Assembly: GCF_024813435.1 (NCBI RefSeq)
Contig: NZ_JANAEZ010000004.1
Span: 62,001-126,000 of the forward strand
DNA length: 64,000 nt
Reading direction: 5' to 3'
From: Cognataquiflexum gelatinilyticum
GTDB taxonomy: Bacteria > Bacteroidota > Bacteroidia > Cytophagales > Cyclobacteriaceae
In this document: positions 37,288-45,655 of the stretch, piece by piece
Layout of the letters: each line of letters begins with the position of its first letter
Numbering within the stretch: position 1 is the first letter of the stretch
Notes under the pieces: model-generated
What the model saw: only the letters and a program-made list of their open reading frames with translations
What the model was told of the DNA's origin: nothing
Databases searched by the model: none
Program-made: the position numbers and the translations under genes

Positions 37288-38196
37288 ATGCGATTCTTGT
37301 TTGATAGTTTTGTTGGGTGGAAATCCCATTGTGAAAAAAATCAAATCAGCTTACACCAGGCTGTTATTGATTTCGAAATTTCTCAAAAAAACGGAGTTGA
37401 AGAAGAAATATTGGCAGGTTTGCAAAGAGCCTACAATGTCATGAAAGAGGCTGTAGACACAGGATTGGTTACTGATATGACTTCAAGATCCGGAATGATC
37501 AATAACGGTGCAAAAAAAGTATTTAATTTTCCTCTTGCTGTTTTATCAACAGATTTTCAAAAGCTGATCTCAAGAGCTTTAGCAGCCAAGGAAGTCAATT
37601 CTTGTATGGGAAGGGTTGTTGCTGCACCGACGGCAGGTGCATCAGGTATTTTACCGGGAACTTTGTACACACTACAGGAAATTCATGGACTTTCTGATTC
37701 AAAGATTATAGAAGGATTATTGGTTGGGGCAGGTATTGCCTTAATTATCGAACAGAAAGCGAGTTTGGCCGGTGCAGTGGGCGGTTGTCAAGCCGAAACC
37801 GGTTCAGCTGCTGCAATGGCATCAGGTGCAATTGTATATTGTCTTGGGGGAACAATTGATCAGGTCTTCAATGCAGTGGCCATTACCATCCAATGTATGC
37901 TCGGACTTGTATGTGATCCTGTGGCAGGATTGGTCGAAGTTCCTTGTGTAGTCAGAAATGCTAGTGCCGCAGCCATTGCATTCAGTTCAGCCCAAATTGC
38001 AATTGCTGCTGTTAGTTCTGTCATTCCTGTCGATGAGTGCATCGAAGCAATGGGCGAAATCGGATCAAGTATGGAAAGTAGATATAAAGAAACCGCAATG
38101 GGTGGCTTGGCGGCAACACTTACAGGACAGGAAATATCAAAACGTGTTTTGATTCAGGATATTGAAGTCCTGCCTGATGAGCATTCAGCGGAGTAA
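37288..38196 (+). CDS. sdaAA: L-serine dehydratase, alpha chain type
   Basis: 302 residues. SCMGRVVAAPTAGASGI and GGCQAETGSAAAMA are the substrate and iron-sulfur segments; further cysteines in GLVCDPVAG and EVPCVVRNA match the [4Fe-4S] ligands of the alpha domain. The length corresponds to the alpha chain of the two-chain enzyme. No beta-chain gene is seen nearby. It deaminates serine to pyruvate. The palindrome TTTGTACAAA lies 28 bp before the start. The end overlaps the convergent membrane protein by 12 bp. Confidence 0.88.
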   Translation: MRFLFDSFVGWKSHCEKNQISLHQAVIDFEISQKNGVEEEILAGLQRAYNVMKEAVDTGLVTDMTSRSGMINNGAKKVFNFPLAVLSTDFQKLISRALAAKEVNSCMGRVVAAPTAGASGILPGTLYTLQEIHGLSDSKIIEGLLVGAGIALIIEQKASLAGAVGGCQAETGSAAAMASGAIVYCLGGTIDQVFNAVAITIQCMLGLVCDPVAGLVEVPCVVRNASAAAIAFSSAQIAIAAVSSVIPVDECIEAMGEIGSSMESRYKETAMGGLAATLTGQEISKRVLIQDIEVLPDEHSAE

Positions 38197-38643
38197 AGTA
38201 TCAAAGAAAGGGATGCTCAATATCCAATTTATTGAACCTCCAAGAACAAACGCCCAAAAGAAAGCACTGATGGACATGTAAAGAATAATTTTCTTTTTAT
38301 CTACATTGAATGCATTCATTACAATGGTTCCCCCAATAGGAGTTAGAAAAATAGGCGTGAATACAGCGACACCGATGGGACCAAACTTTCTCCATACCCT
38401 TACAATTTTCCGTGACCTTGGGGAAAATCTTTTTTTATTGGGTGAAATTTTTAAGTCCCAATAGGATTTAAACCAATCCCCGACATAGGTCAATGATACC
38501 ACTGTGGTCATCATACCCCCAACCGAAACCAAGACTATCTCAACCAAAGAAAAACCTGCCGCAGCACCCAAAACTGGTCCTGATATGAATTTGAAAAGAC
38601 AGGCAACATAAATCCCAAGAAATTTCAAAATATAGTTTGTCAT
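38185..38643 (-). CDS. Small integral membrane protein
   Basis: 152 residues with about four hydrophobic segments. The section KFGPIGVAVFTPIFLTPIGG resembles the re-entrant Gly/Pro-rich loop of DedA-like or small multidrug-export (PF06695-type) proteins, but I cannot assign a family with confidence. It starts at 38643, four bases inside the end of the antiporter gene, so the two are probably co-transcribed. Confidence 0.5.
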   Translation of the reverse strand: MTNYILKFLGIYVACLFKFISGPVLGAAAGFSLVEIVLVSVGGMMTTVVSLTYVGDWFKSYWDLKISPNKKRFSPRSRKIVRVWRKFGPIGVAVFTPIFLTPIGGTIVMNAFNVDKKKIILYMSISAFFWAFVLGGSINWILSIPFFDTLLR

Positions 38644-39563
38644 AAAATAATGAAAATGTAAGTGAAATAGCCTATAAACAGGAAAACACCTTCAATTCTG
38701 GAAACCCTGTTACCTGTTCTCAAAATGGGATATAAAATAAATGTAAATCCCAACATCCAGAAAAAATCTTGGTTAAGGAAACCTTCAGAAACAGGAATAG
38801 GGCTAATGACTGCAGTCGCCCCAATTATAGCCAGAATATTCATGATATTGCTTCCAAGAATATTCCCAACAGCAATATCGGTTTTTTTATTGATGGCTGC
38901 GATAATTGAAGTGGCCATTTCAGGCAAACTAGTGCCAATGGCTATTACAGTAATTCCAATAATCCTTTCACTCACTCCAAAAACAGAAGCAATTACAACA
39001 GCACTTTCAACAAACAAATCAGCACCGTAATAAAGTCCAATAATACCTAAACCAAGAAAAAGAAGGGATTTCCAAACCGGTAATGGTAAGATCAAATCAC
39101 TTTCCAATTCACTGAGGTTTGGTTTACTCAATTTATAAAAAAAATAAAGATTTATTAAAAAAAGAATCAGCAGAAGCACAAGTCCTTCAATACTTGAAAT
39201 AACACCATTATAAGATAGAAGATAAAAAATAATTGAACTCATTATGAGTACCAAATAATCAACTTTGAAAACAGAAGAATTTATTTTGATCGGAAACAAA
39301 GTTGCACTGATCCCCAAGACCAAGGAAATATTTGCAATATTAGAACCTATAACATTCCCAATTGCAATATCGCTTTTACCATCCAAGGCAGCATTGATAC
39401 TTACTAAAAGTTCAGGAGCGGATGTTCCAAAAGCGACAATTGTAAGTCCGATAAATCCCTGGCTTAAGCCAAACTTAAGTGCCAACGAGGACGCTCCATC
39501 CACTAAAAACTTTCCTCCACCTAATAGAATTATTAAGCCTAGACATAAAAACAAATAAATCAT
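38640..39563 (-). CDS. Calcium/sodium antiporter, CaCA family (YrbG-like)
   Basis: 307 residues with about ten helices in two inverted repeats. The two alpha-repeat motifs are visible: GTSAPELLVSINAALDG with DIAIGNVIGSNIANI in the first half, and GTSLPEMATSIIAA with DIAVGNILGSNIMNI in the second. Conserved Glu and Asn/Asp cation ligands are present in both. It exports calcium using the sodium gradient, fitting an organism with Na+-NQR. It lies 7 bp after upp. Confidence 0.9.
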   Translation of the reverse strand: MIYLFLCLGLIILLGGGKFLVDGASSLALKFGLSQGFIGLTIVAFGTSAPELLVSINAALDGKSDIAIGNVIGSNIANISLVLGISATLFPIKINSSVFKVDYLVLIMSSIIFYLLSYNGVISSIEGLVLLLILFLINLYFFYKLSKPNLSELESDLILPLPVWKSLLFLGLGIIGLYYGADLFVESAVVIASVFGVSERIIGITVIAIGTSLPEMATSIIAAINKKTDIAVGNILGSNIMNILAIIGATAVISPIPVSEGFLNQDFFWMLGFTFILYPILRTGNRVSRIEGVFLFIGYFTYIFIIL

Positions 39564-39570
39564 CTATTGA

Positions 39571-40221
39571 TTAGATTTTATTTCCAAAGCAAAGATCTCC
39601 AGCATCTCCAAGGCCTGGAATAATATATGATTTCTCATTTAGACGTTCATCTAAAGAGCAAATCCATAATTTGAATGGAATTTTGACATTTTCATTAACA
39701 TACCTAACACCTTCCGGTGCAGCAATTACACTTACAATATGAATATTTTGAGCAATCCCTTTTATTTGTAGATTTTCAATAGTCTTGACAATTGATTTTC
39801 CGGTTGCCAACATTGGATCAACCAAAATTAGATTCTTGTTATTGATATCAGGAGTCGCCTGATACAAATACTCTATTTCAATTCCTTCATTTACATTTTC
39901 CTCCTCCTTTCGATAAGCCCCTATAAATCCGCTGTCAGCTAGATCAAAAAAATTTAAAAATCCTTGGTAAAAAGGAAGTGCAGCCCTCATAACGGATATG
40001 AGGATTGGTTGTTCTAGGATCAAACGTGATTTTTTTGTTCCTAAAGGAGTTTCAACATAAACTTCCCGATAAGTCAATGTTTTCGAAATTTCGTAGGCCA
40101 TTATTTCCCCCAATCTTTCGAGATTCCTCCTAAATCTTAACCTGTCTTTTTGATGATTTTTATCTCTGAGTTCAGCGAGAAAGTGGTTGGCCACACTATT
40201 ATTTTTTTCTAAAATAAACAT
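39571..40221 (-). CDS. upp: Uracil phosphoribosyltransferase
   Basis: 216 residues. The PRPP loop ILVDPMLATGKSI and the tail IPGLGDAGDLCFGNK are specific to this enzyme. AALPFYQGFLNFF and the AAPEGV segment also fit. It salvages uracil to UMP. It leads an operon with the antiporter and the small membrane protein. Confidence 0.96.
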   Translation of the reverse strand: MFILEKNNSVANHFLAELRDKNHQKDRLRFRRNLERLGEIMAYEISKTLTYREVYVETPLGTKKSRLILEQPILISVMRAALPFYQGFLNFFDLADSGFIGAYRKEEENVNEGIEIEYLYQATPDINNKNLILVDPMLATGKSIVKTIENLQIKGIAQNIHIVSVIAAPEGVRYVNENVKIPFKLWICSLDERLNEKSYIIPGLGDAGDLCFGNKI

Positions 40222-40304
40222 AATGCAAGAATTTTATTTTGGTCAGGTTAAATGTCACAATAAATAAAACAACCATTAAGCGGTGAATTTTAAAATATAG
40301 TCAA

Positions 40305-40337
40305 AAAAAAAGCCCGATTCTAGGAATCGGGCTTTGA
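40305..40337 (-). terminator. Terminator of the OmpA-family gene
   Basis: AAAGCCCGATTC and GAATCGGGCTTT form a perfect 12-bp stem with a 3-base loop, followed on the minus strand by a T run. It starts 16 bp after the ompA-type gene stop. Confidence 0.9.
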
Positions 40338-40353
40338 ATGTTATTAGATGAGA

Positions 40354-41634
40354 TTATTTAACTTCAAAACTAGCTCTTCTGGACAATTGTCTTGCGTCAG
40401 CTGAGTTTTTGTCTACACTAGTGTCTTCACCGTAACCTTTGTAAGAAAGTCTTGATGCATCAATACCTGCTGCGATCAAAAGATCATATACAGCTTTAGC
40501 ACGTCTTTCTGACAACTTCATGTTGTAATCTTCAGGACCTAATTCATCTGCAAATCCTTTGACTTCCAATTTAACTCCTGGATTTCTTTTCAAGAAATTA
40601 GAAACATAATTCACAGAAGAAGCAGAAAATCCAAGTGGTTTAGCTGAATCGAAAGCATAGTAAACGTTAACATAATTTTCATTTATAGCTCTCTTGAAGA
40701 AATCAACTTCTTCTTTTACTTGCTCGATTGGGCAACCATTGTTAGAAGCAGGGCCTGGAGCAAATGGACATTTATCCAAATGATCAGGAATACCATCACC
40801 GTCAGAATCAATTGTTCTACCGTTAGAATCAACTCTTGCGCCTGATGGAGTATTTGGTTCTTTATCTAAATAATCAGGAATACCATCACCGTCAGAATCT
40901 TTAAGCATATCCTTGATCTCACCGATTTGTTGAGCCAATTCTGCTTTTGTAGCATATTTATCAGCTTCCACATACCAATCTGCATGTGTTGCACTTTTCC
41001 CAAGATAGAAGGTCAAACCAAGAGTTCCTGTCCACCAAGTTCCGTTAGTACCATAGAAACCATTGTCCAATGATGGACCAATGTTGGTATTACCGTCAAA
41101 AGTAACAGTTTGTCTACCATTAAGGATTGTACTGATATCTCCTGTCAGAGCAATTTTCTCAGAGAGTTTAATCTGAGTGGTTAACCCTGTGATGATGTTG
41201 TAAACATTATCATCGAATGTAATTGGAGGACCATCATGTCTAACCTGACCGATACCTGCGCCTAAATGACCAAGCAAGTTTACTCTTCTAGTAAATGATT
41301 CAAATTTCATTATTCTACCTAAGTTGGCGATACCTTGAAGGTTTAACCTGTAGTAACTAGTAGAAAATGCAGGATTGTTGTCTTTTCCGGATTCACTGAA
41401 TGAACCCAAGCCATAATCCAATTTTGCACCAAATTTGTCATTGAACATATACCTTACACCAAAGTCGATATGACCAAGATTTAATGTAGGTGAGAAATAT
41501 CCAGGTGACAAAGGAGCCATCGGTTTGTTGAAACCTCCATTGAGTTCTAAAGACCACTTGTTATAGTCGTCTTGGGCGTTAACTCCTAAAGCTAAACAGC
41601 CCGCCATAATTGTAGATAGTAATATTTTTTTCAT
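40354..41634 (-). CDS. OmpA-family outer membrane protein with TSP3 repeats
   Basis: 426 residues. A signal peptide (about 1-20, ending NAQD) is followed by an 8-strand-type barrel region to about residue 210. Thrombospondin type 3 calcium-binding repeats (two DSDGDGIPD units, near residues 243 and 274) lead to a C-terminal OmpA domain with VKGFADELGPEDYN and LSERRAKAVYDLL, which bind peptidoglycan. It links the outer membrane to the wall and is probably highly expressed, as suggested by a strong promoter match and terminator. Confidence 0.93.
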   Translation of the reverse strand: MKKILLSTIMAGCLALGVNAQDDYNKWSLELNGGFNKPMAPLSPGYFSPTLNLGHIDFGVRYMFNDKFGAKLDYGLGSFSESGKDNNPAFSTSYYRLNLQGIANLGRIMKFESFTRRVNLLGHLGAGIGQVRHDGPPITFDDNVYNIITGLTTQIKLSEKIALTGDISTILNGRQTVTFDGNTNIGPSLDNGFYGTNGTWWTGTLGLTFYLGKSATHADWYVEADKYATKAELAQQIGEIKDMLKDSDGDGIPDYLDKEPNTPSGARVDSNGRTIDSDGDGIPDHLDKCPFAPGPASNNGCPIEQVKEEVDFFKRAINENYVNVYYAFDSAKPLGFSASSVNYVSNFLKRNPGVKLEVKGFADELGPEDYNMKLSERRAKAVYDLLIAAGIDASRLSYKGYGEDTSVDKNSADARQLSRRASFEVK

Positions 41635-41683
41635 AATAAAAAATTTTTTGTTCAGATTTTTAGGTGTTTAATTGATTTGACTG

Positions 41684-41713
41684 CAAATTTATAAACTTTT
41701 AACTATTCACAAA
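41684..41713 (-). promoter_or_regulatory. Promoter of the OmpA-family gene
   Basis: On the minus strand TTTG is followed after 18 bases by TAAATTTG, a full match to the Bacteroidota -33/-7 pattern. The -7 element lies about 50 bp upstream of the start. This is the best promoter match in the window. Confidence 0.75.
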
Positions 41714-41800
41714 TGTATATTAATATTTTAAAACTATACCAAAATTCTTTTTGATTTTTAATGAATTTACAATTTAGAACGATGCAAAATACATAAAATC

Positions 41801-42712
41801 ATGTCAAAATTATTGATTGATCTTTTAGAGATAAACAGCGTTTCGGGAAATGAATCACCAATGACAGATTTTCTCATTGAATATATATGGAAACGCAAAG
41901 ATCATTGGAAGGTTCAGCCTGAGGTATATTTTGGAGAGGATTTCCATGACTGTCTGTTACTTAAATTTGGAAAACCGACGGGCGCTGTATTTTCTCATAT
42001 AGATACAATCGGGTTTTCCACAAGATATGAAAATCAGCTTATCCCAATAGGAGGCCCTGAAATTGAACAAGGAACTAGACTTATTGGGCATGATAGTCTT
42101 GGACCAATTTCATGCAAAATAATATTGAATGACGATTTTGCCTTTCATGATTTCCCAAGGGCAATAGACCGGGGCACCTTACTTTCCTTTGAACAATCCA
42201 TCACTATTGACGATGAATTTATCCAAGCAGCTTATTTAGACAACCGACTTGGGATTTACAATTGTCTGAAATTATGCGAGGAATTAGAAAATGGATGGGT
42301 TGCATTTTCGACTTATGAGGAACATGGAGGTGGAAGTGTTCCCTATTTGCTAAGATTTATAAACGAAAATGAACCGATCAAATTCGCCTTGATTTCTGAT
42401 ATCACATGGGTCACTGAAGGTGTTCAGCATCACAATGGGGTTGCGATTTCTTTGCGGGATAAATTTATCCCCAGAAAAAAATTTCTCGAAAAAATACTGA
42501 GTCTTGCAGAGGAGAGTGGTATTCCTTATCAACTGGAAGTTGAAGGAAGCGGTGGAAGTGATGGTCGAGAGATCCAATTTTCACCCTATCCTATTGATTG
42601 GTGCTTTATCGGAGCCCCTGAGGATAATGTACATACTCCTCAAGAAAAAGTTTCATTAAAAGACCTTCAAAACATGGTGGACTTGTATAAATATTTGATG
42701 AAACGATTATAG
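41801..42712 (+). CDS. M42/M20-type metallo-aminopeptidase
   Basis: 303 residues, somewhat shorter than the usual 330-360 of M42 enzymes. Metal-binding motifs are in order: SHIDTIGF (His and Asp), YLDNRLG (bridging Asp), TYEEHGGG (catalytic and metal Glu), SDITW (Asp) and EDNVHTPQE (His). The start MSKLLIDLLEINSVSGNE is typical. It likely removes N-terminal residues from peptides in the cytoplasm. It may lack part of the dimer/tetrahedral domain. Confidence 0.85.
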   Translation: MSKLLIDLLEINSVSGNESPMTDFLIEYIWKRKDHWKVQPEVYFGEDFHDCLLLKFGKPTGAVFSHIDTIGFSTRYENQLIPIGGPEIEQGTRLIGHDSLGPISCKIILNDDFAFHDFPRAIDRGTLLSFEQSITIDDEFIQAAYLDNRLGIYNCLKLCEELENGWVAFSTYEEHGGGSVPYLLRFINENEPIKFALISDITWVTEGVQHHNGVAISLRDKFIPRKKFLEKILSLAEESGIPYQLEVEGSGGSDGREIQFSPYPIDWCFIGAPEDNVHTPQEKVSLKDLQNMVDLYKYLMKRL

Positions 42713-42751
42713 GATTAACAATTAAATAGATGGAGAGGAATCTTTTTTTTT

Positions 42752-42759
42752 TATATTTG
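42752..42759 (+). promoter_or_regulatory. Putative hpt promoter, -7 element
   Basis: TATATTTG, a perfect TAnnTTTG, 37 bp upstream of the hpt ATG. A hairpin with T tract follows 4 bp later. Confidence 0.5.
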
Positions 42760-42763
42760 CCCT

Positions 42764-42786
42764 GCCCTTGAAAAAAGGGCATTTTT
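42764..42786 (+). terminator. Terminator-like hairpin in the hpt leader
   Basis: GCCCTT and AAGGGC form a 6-bp stem with a 5-base loop, followed by ATTTTT. It is 52 bp after the peptidase stop and 10 bp before hpt. It could end the peptidase transcript or lie in the hpt leader. Confidence 0.55.
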
Positions 42787-42796
42787 ATTTGATCCT

Positions 42797-43324
42797 ATGA
42801 TATCAATTAAAGAAAAAATATTTGTTCCATATATTACTGCCAATTCTTTGAAGAAGAGGGTTGAAGAAATCGGGAATGAAATATCGAAGGATTTCAAAGA
42901 GGACTGTCCTGTTTTGCTTGGAGTTCTCAATGGTTCCTTTATGTTTTTGTCTGATTTGGTAAAATCTATATCCACACCTATGGAAGTCTGTTTTGTCAAA
43001 GTTTCTTCTTATTCGGGAACAAGCTCTACCGGAAATGTCAAAAACCTTATGGGTCTAGATATTGATTTGAAAAACAGGTCTATTATTATTGTAGAGGATA
43101 TTATTGATACAGGGTTAAGCATGACCCATCTCTTAGAGATGGTCCAAAAAGAGCATCCAAAAAAAATCGCGATAGCAACATTGCTATTAAAGCCTGAAGC
43201 TCTTAAATATCCCATGGAAATAAATTATATCGGATTTGAAATTCCAAATAAGTTTGTGGTAGGATACGGAATGGACTTTGACGGATTGGGAAGAAATCTT
43301 CCGGAACTCTATCAATTGAAATAA
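42797..43324 (+). CDS. hpt: Hypoxanthine phosphoribosyltransferase
   Basis: 175 residues. The PRPP loop IIIVEDIIDTGLSM carries the acidic pair and the TGL(S/T) segment. PVLLGVLNGSFMFLSDLV and VKVSSYSG are family segments. It converts hypoxanthine (and guanine) with PRPP to IMP (GMP). It stands just before adk (27 bp gap). Confidence 0.95.
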   Translation: MISIKEKIFVPYITANSLKKRVEEIGNEISKDFKEDCPVLLGVLNGSFMFLSDLVKSISTPMEVCFVKVSSYSGTSSTGNVKNLMGLDIDLKNRSIIIVEDIIDTGLSMTHLLEMVQKEHPKKIAIATLLLKPEALKYPMEINYIGFEIPNKFVVGYGMDFDGLGRNLPELYQLK

Positions 43325-43351
43325 ATATAATCATATTAACTAAATCAGAAT

Positions 43352-43924
43352 ATGCTCAATATTGTATTATTTGGCCCTCCGGGGGCAGGCAAAGGAACCC
43401 AAAGCGAAAACATTATATCAAAATATAACCTCACCCATTTATCCACAGGGGATTTGTTTAGAAAACACCTTGGAGAAGGAACAGAACTCGGAAAGCTTGC
43501 CAGAAAATATATGGATGAAGGCAGACTCGTTCCGGATGAAGTAGTCATCAGTATGGTGGATGATAAAATAGCAAATACACCTGAAACAAACGGATTTATT
43601 TTTGATGGATTTCCCAGAACTGTAGCTCAGGCAGAAGCATTGGACAGATTAATGGAAAAAAACAATATTAAAATTTCGGGTATGATTGCCTTGGATGTGG
43701 CCGAAGACATATTGAAAGAAAGAATCAGAGAAAGGGGAAAAACCTCAGGGAGAACTGATGATCAGGATGAATCAAAAATTGAGACCCGGATAAGGGTATA
43801 TCTCGATGAGACACTTCCTGTAGCTGAATACTATGAAAAGCAAGGAAAATTCACCAAAATTAATGGTGTCGGAACTATAGAAGGAATTTTTGCTGACATT
43901 ACAAAAGTGATTGACCAATACTAA
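43352..43924 (+). CDS. adk: Adenylate kinase, short-lid form
   Basis: 190 residues. The P-loop FGPPGAGKGTQ is at residues 7-17. LSTGDLFR and GFPRTVAQAEALD are the AMP-binding segments. The lid is short (ERGKTSGRTDDQDES) and lacks the zinc cysteines of the long bacterial form, so it resembles AK1-type and other Bacteroidota enzymes. It equilibrates ATP, ADP and AMP. Confidence 0.96.
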   Translation: MLNIVLFGPPGAGKGTQSENIISKYNLTHLSTGDLFRKHLGEGTELGKLARKYMDEGRLVPDEVVISMVDDKIANTPETNGFIFDGFPRTVAQAEALDRLMEKNNIKISGMIALDVAEDILKERIRERGKTSGRTDDQDESKIETRIRVYLDETLPVAEYYEKQGKFTKINGVGTIEGIFADITKVIDQY

Positions 43925-43938
43925 TTCTGAATATTTCT

Positions 43939-43946
43939 TACCTTTG
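43939..43946 (+). promoter_or_regulatory. Putative obg promoter, -7 element
   Basis: TACCTTTG matches TAnnTTTG. It lies 15 bp after the adk stop and is followed 15 bp later by a hairpin with T tract. Confidence 0.45.
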
Positions 43947-43961
43947 CAGGGAAGATTATCC

Positions 43962-43989
43962 GGCTAAGCCTTCAAGCTTAGCCATTTTT
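43962..43989 (+). terminator. Terminator-like hairpin between adk and obg
   Basis: GGCTAAGC and GCTTAGCC form a perfect 8-bp stem with a 6-base loop, followed by ATTTTTG. It may end adk transcripts or act in the obg leader. Confidence 0.65.
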
Positions 43990-44009
43990 GTTTAAAACCT
44001 TTAGAAAAA

Positions 44010-45005
44010 GTGGCAGATTCCAACTTTATAGATTACGTAAAATTCTGTTCCAGATCAGGTGCGGGCGGAGCAGGTTCAGTGCATTTTCGAAGAGAAAAAC
44101 ATGTACCCAAAGGAGGTCCTGACGGGGGTGATGGGGGGAGAGGAGGACACATCATATTAAAAGGAAGCACCCAGGTATGGACATTACTCCATTTGAAATA
44201 CAAAAAACATGTAATCGCTGAGGAAGGAAAAGGCGGCGAAGGTGGGCGAAGAAAAGGAAGAGATGGGAAGGATGTAATTTTGGAAGTTCCACTTGGTACT
44301 ATTGCCAAAGATGCTGAAACTTTTGAAACTAGGTTTGAAATCACCGAAGAAGGACAGGAAGTGATCCTTACACGTGGAGGAAGGGGTGGTCTAGGAAATG
44401 ACCATTTCAAAACAGCCACCAACCAAGCCCCACATTTTGCCCAACCTGGCGAAGAGGGAATTGAAGAATGGATTATTCTTGAACTCAAACTTTTAGCTGA
44501 TGTAGGATTGGTCGGTTTTCCAAATGCGGGAAAATCAACTCTACTATCAAGTATATCTGCGGCAAGGCCTGAAATCGGTGACTATCCTTTTACCACCTTG
44601 GTCCCTAATCTCGGTGTCATTCCCTACAGAGACGAAAAGTCTTTTGTAATGGCAGATATTCCGGGAATTATTGAAGGTGCTGCAGAAGGAAAGGGACTTG
44701 GATTGAGATTCTTAAGACATATTGAGAGAAACTCAATTTTGTTGTTTATGATACCTGCCGATTCTGACAACATCAAAAACCAATACAAAATACTTCTTGG
44801 CGAATTGCAGAAATACAATCCCGAGCTTTTGGATAAAAAGAGGTTATTGGCCATAACAAAGGCTGACATGCTCGACGATGAATTGATCGGACAGATGAAG
44901 AAAGATGTTCCTAAAGATTTGGATTCAATTTTCATCTCCTCAGTTTCAGGATATAATCTTGACAAATTGAAGGATATGCTTTGGCAGGCCATAAATGTCC
45001 AGTAA
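44010..45005 (+). CDS. obg: GTPase Obg
   Basis: 331 residues with a GTG start. The glycine-rich Obg domain (GAGGAGSVHFRREK, GGDGGRGGHI) occupies residues 1-158. The G domain has GFPNAGKSTL (P-loop), DIPGIIEGA (G3) and ITKADM (G4). There is no OCT domain or long acidic tail as in E. coli ObgE. It associates with the large ribosomal subunit and stress responses. It lies upstream of grpE-dnaJ. Confidence 0.95.
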   Translation: MADSNFIDYVKFCSRSGAGGAGSVHFRREKHVPKGGPDGGDGGRGGHIILKGSTQVWTLLHLKYKKHVIAEEGKGGEGGRRKGRDGKDVILEVPLGTIAKDAETFETRFEITEEGQEVILTRGGRGGLGNDHFKTATNQAPHFAQPGEEGIEEWIILELKLLADVGLVGFPNAGKSTLLSSISAARPEIGDYPFTTLVPNLGVIPYRDEKSFVMADIPGIIEGAAEGKGLGLRFLRHIERNSILLFMIPADSDNIKNQYKILLGELQKYNPELLDKKRLLAITKADMLDDELIGQMKKDVPKDLDSIFISSVSGYNLDKLKDMLWQAINVQ

Positions 45006-45079
45006 ATGTCAAGTTGTCAGTCATTAGCCCTTGGCAAACAAATTGATAAAGTATAAAAAGTCAAATTTTGAGAAATAAA

Positions 45080-45646
45080 ATGGAGGAAAAACAAATATTC
45101 AATGAGGATCAGATCGCTTCCGATGAACAGGGAATGAAAGAGGAACAAGTTGTAAATGAGGCGCAAAAAGAAAATTCAGAAAAAAGCAATACTTCCCAAG
45201 AAGATAAACTTACAAAGGAGGTAGCTGAACTGAAAGACAAATATTTGAGGCTTTACTCTGAATTTGAAAATTACAGAAGGAGAACTTCAAAAGAACGAAT
45301 TGACCTGATCAAAACTGCTTCAGAAGATTTGATGACAGAAATACTTCCTGTTGTAGACGACTTTGAAAGGGCTTTCAAAGCACATGAAAAAGAAACCGAA
45401 GCCTCAAAAGTTAGAGAAGGAAACCAGCTTGTTTTCCATAAATTATTAAGAATATTAGAGCAAAAAGGGCTTAAGCCGATGGATAATCTGACAGGAAAGC
45501 CTTTTGATGCAGAAACCCAGGAAGCAATTACCCAAATAGCTTCCCCAAGTGAGGAAATGAAAGGAAAAGTCATTGACGTTATTGAAAACGGATATGTCCT
45601 CGGAGATAAAGTCATCAGATTTGCTAAAGTGGTAATCGGAGCATAA
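45080..45646 (+). CDS. grpE: GrpE, nucleotide exchange factor for DnaK
   Basis: I start at the ATG 45080 (MEEKQIFNEDQ, 188 residues) rather than at an upstream in-frame TTG. A charged N-terminus is followed by a long coiled coil (LTKEVAELKDKYLRLYSEFENY) and RRTSKERIDL. The C-terminal beta domain has GYVLGDKVIRFAKV, the family signature. It releases ADP from DnaK. It is 9 bp before dnaJ. Confidence 0.94.
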   Translation: MEEKQIFNEDQIASDEQGMKEEQVVNEAQKENSEKSNTSQEDKLTKEVAELKDKYLRLYSEFENYRRRTSKERIDLIKTASEDLMTEILPVVDDFERAFKAHEKETEASKVREGNQLVFHKLLRILEQKGLKPMDNLTGKPFDAETQEAITQIASPSEEMKGKVIDVIENGYVLGDKVIRFAKVVIGA

Positions 45647-45655
45647 GACAGGAAT

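Noticed and set aside
37288..38643. 12-bp overlap of the sdaA end with the convergent membrane gene as a frameshift
   Set aside because: Both proteins keep family-like ends, so it is a simple convergent overlap.
39265..39558. Plus-strand frame opposite the antiporter gene
   Set aside because: It mirrors the antiporter coding strand; there is no start signal or recognisable domain.
44033..44488. Minus-strand frame rich in Pro and Ser opposite obg
   Set aside because: It comes from the Gly-rich Obg domain read in reverse; the composition is an artefact.
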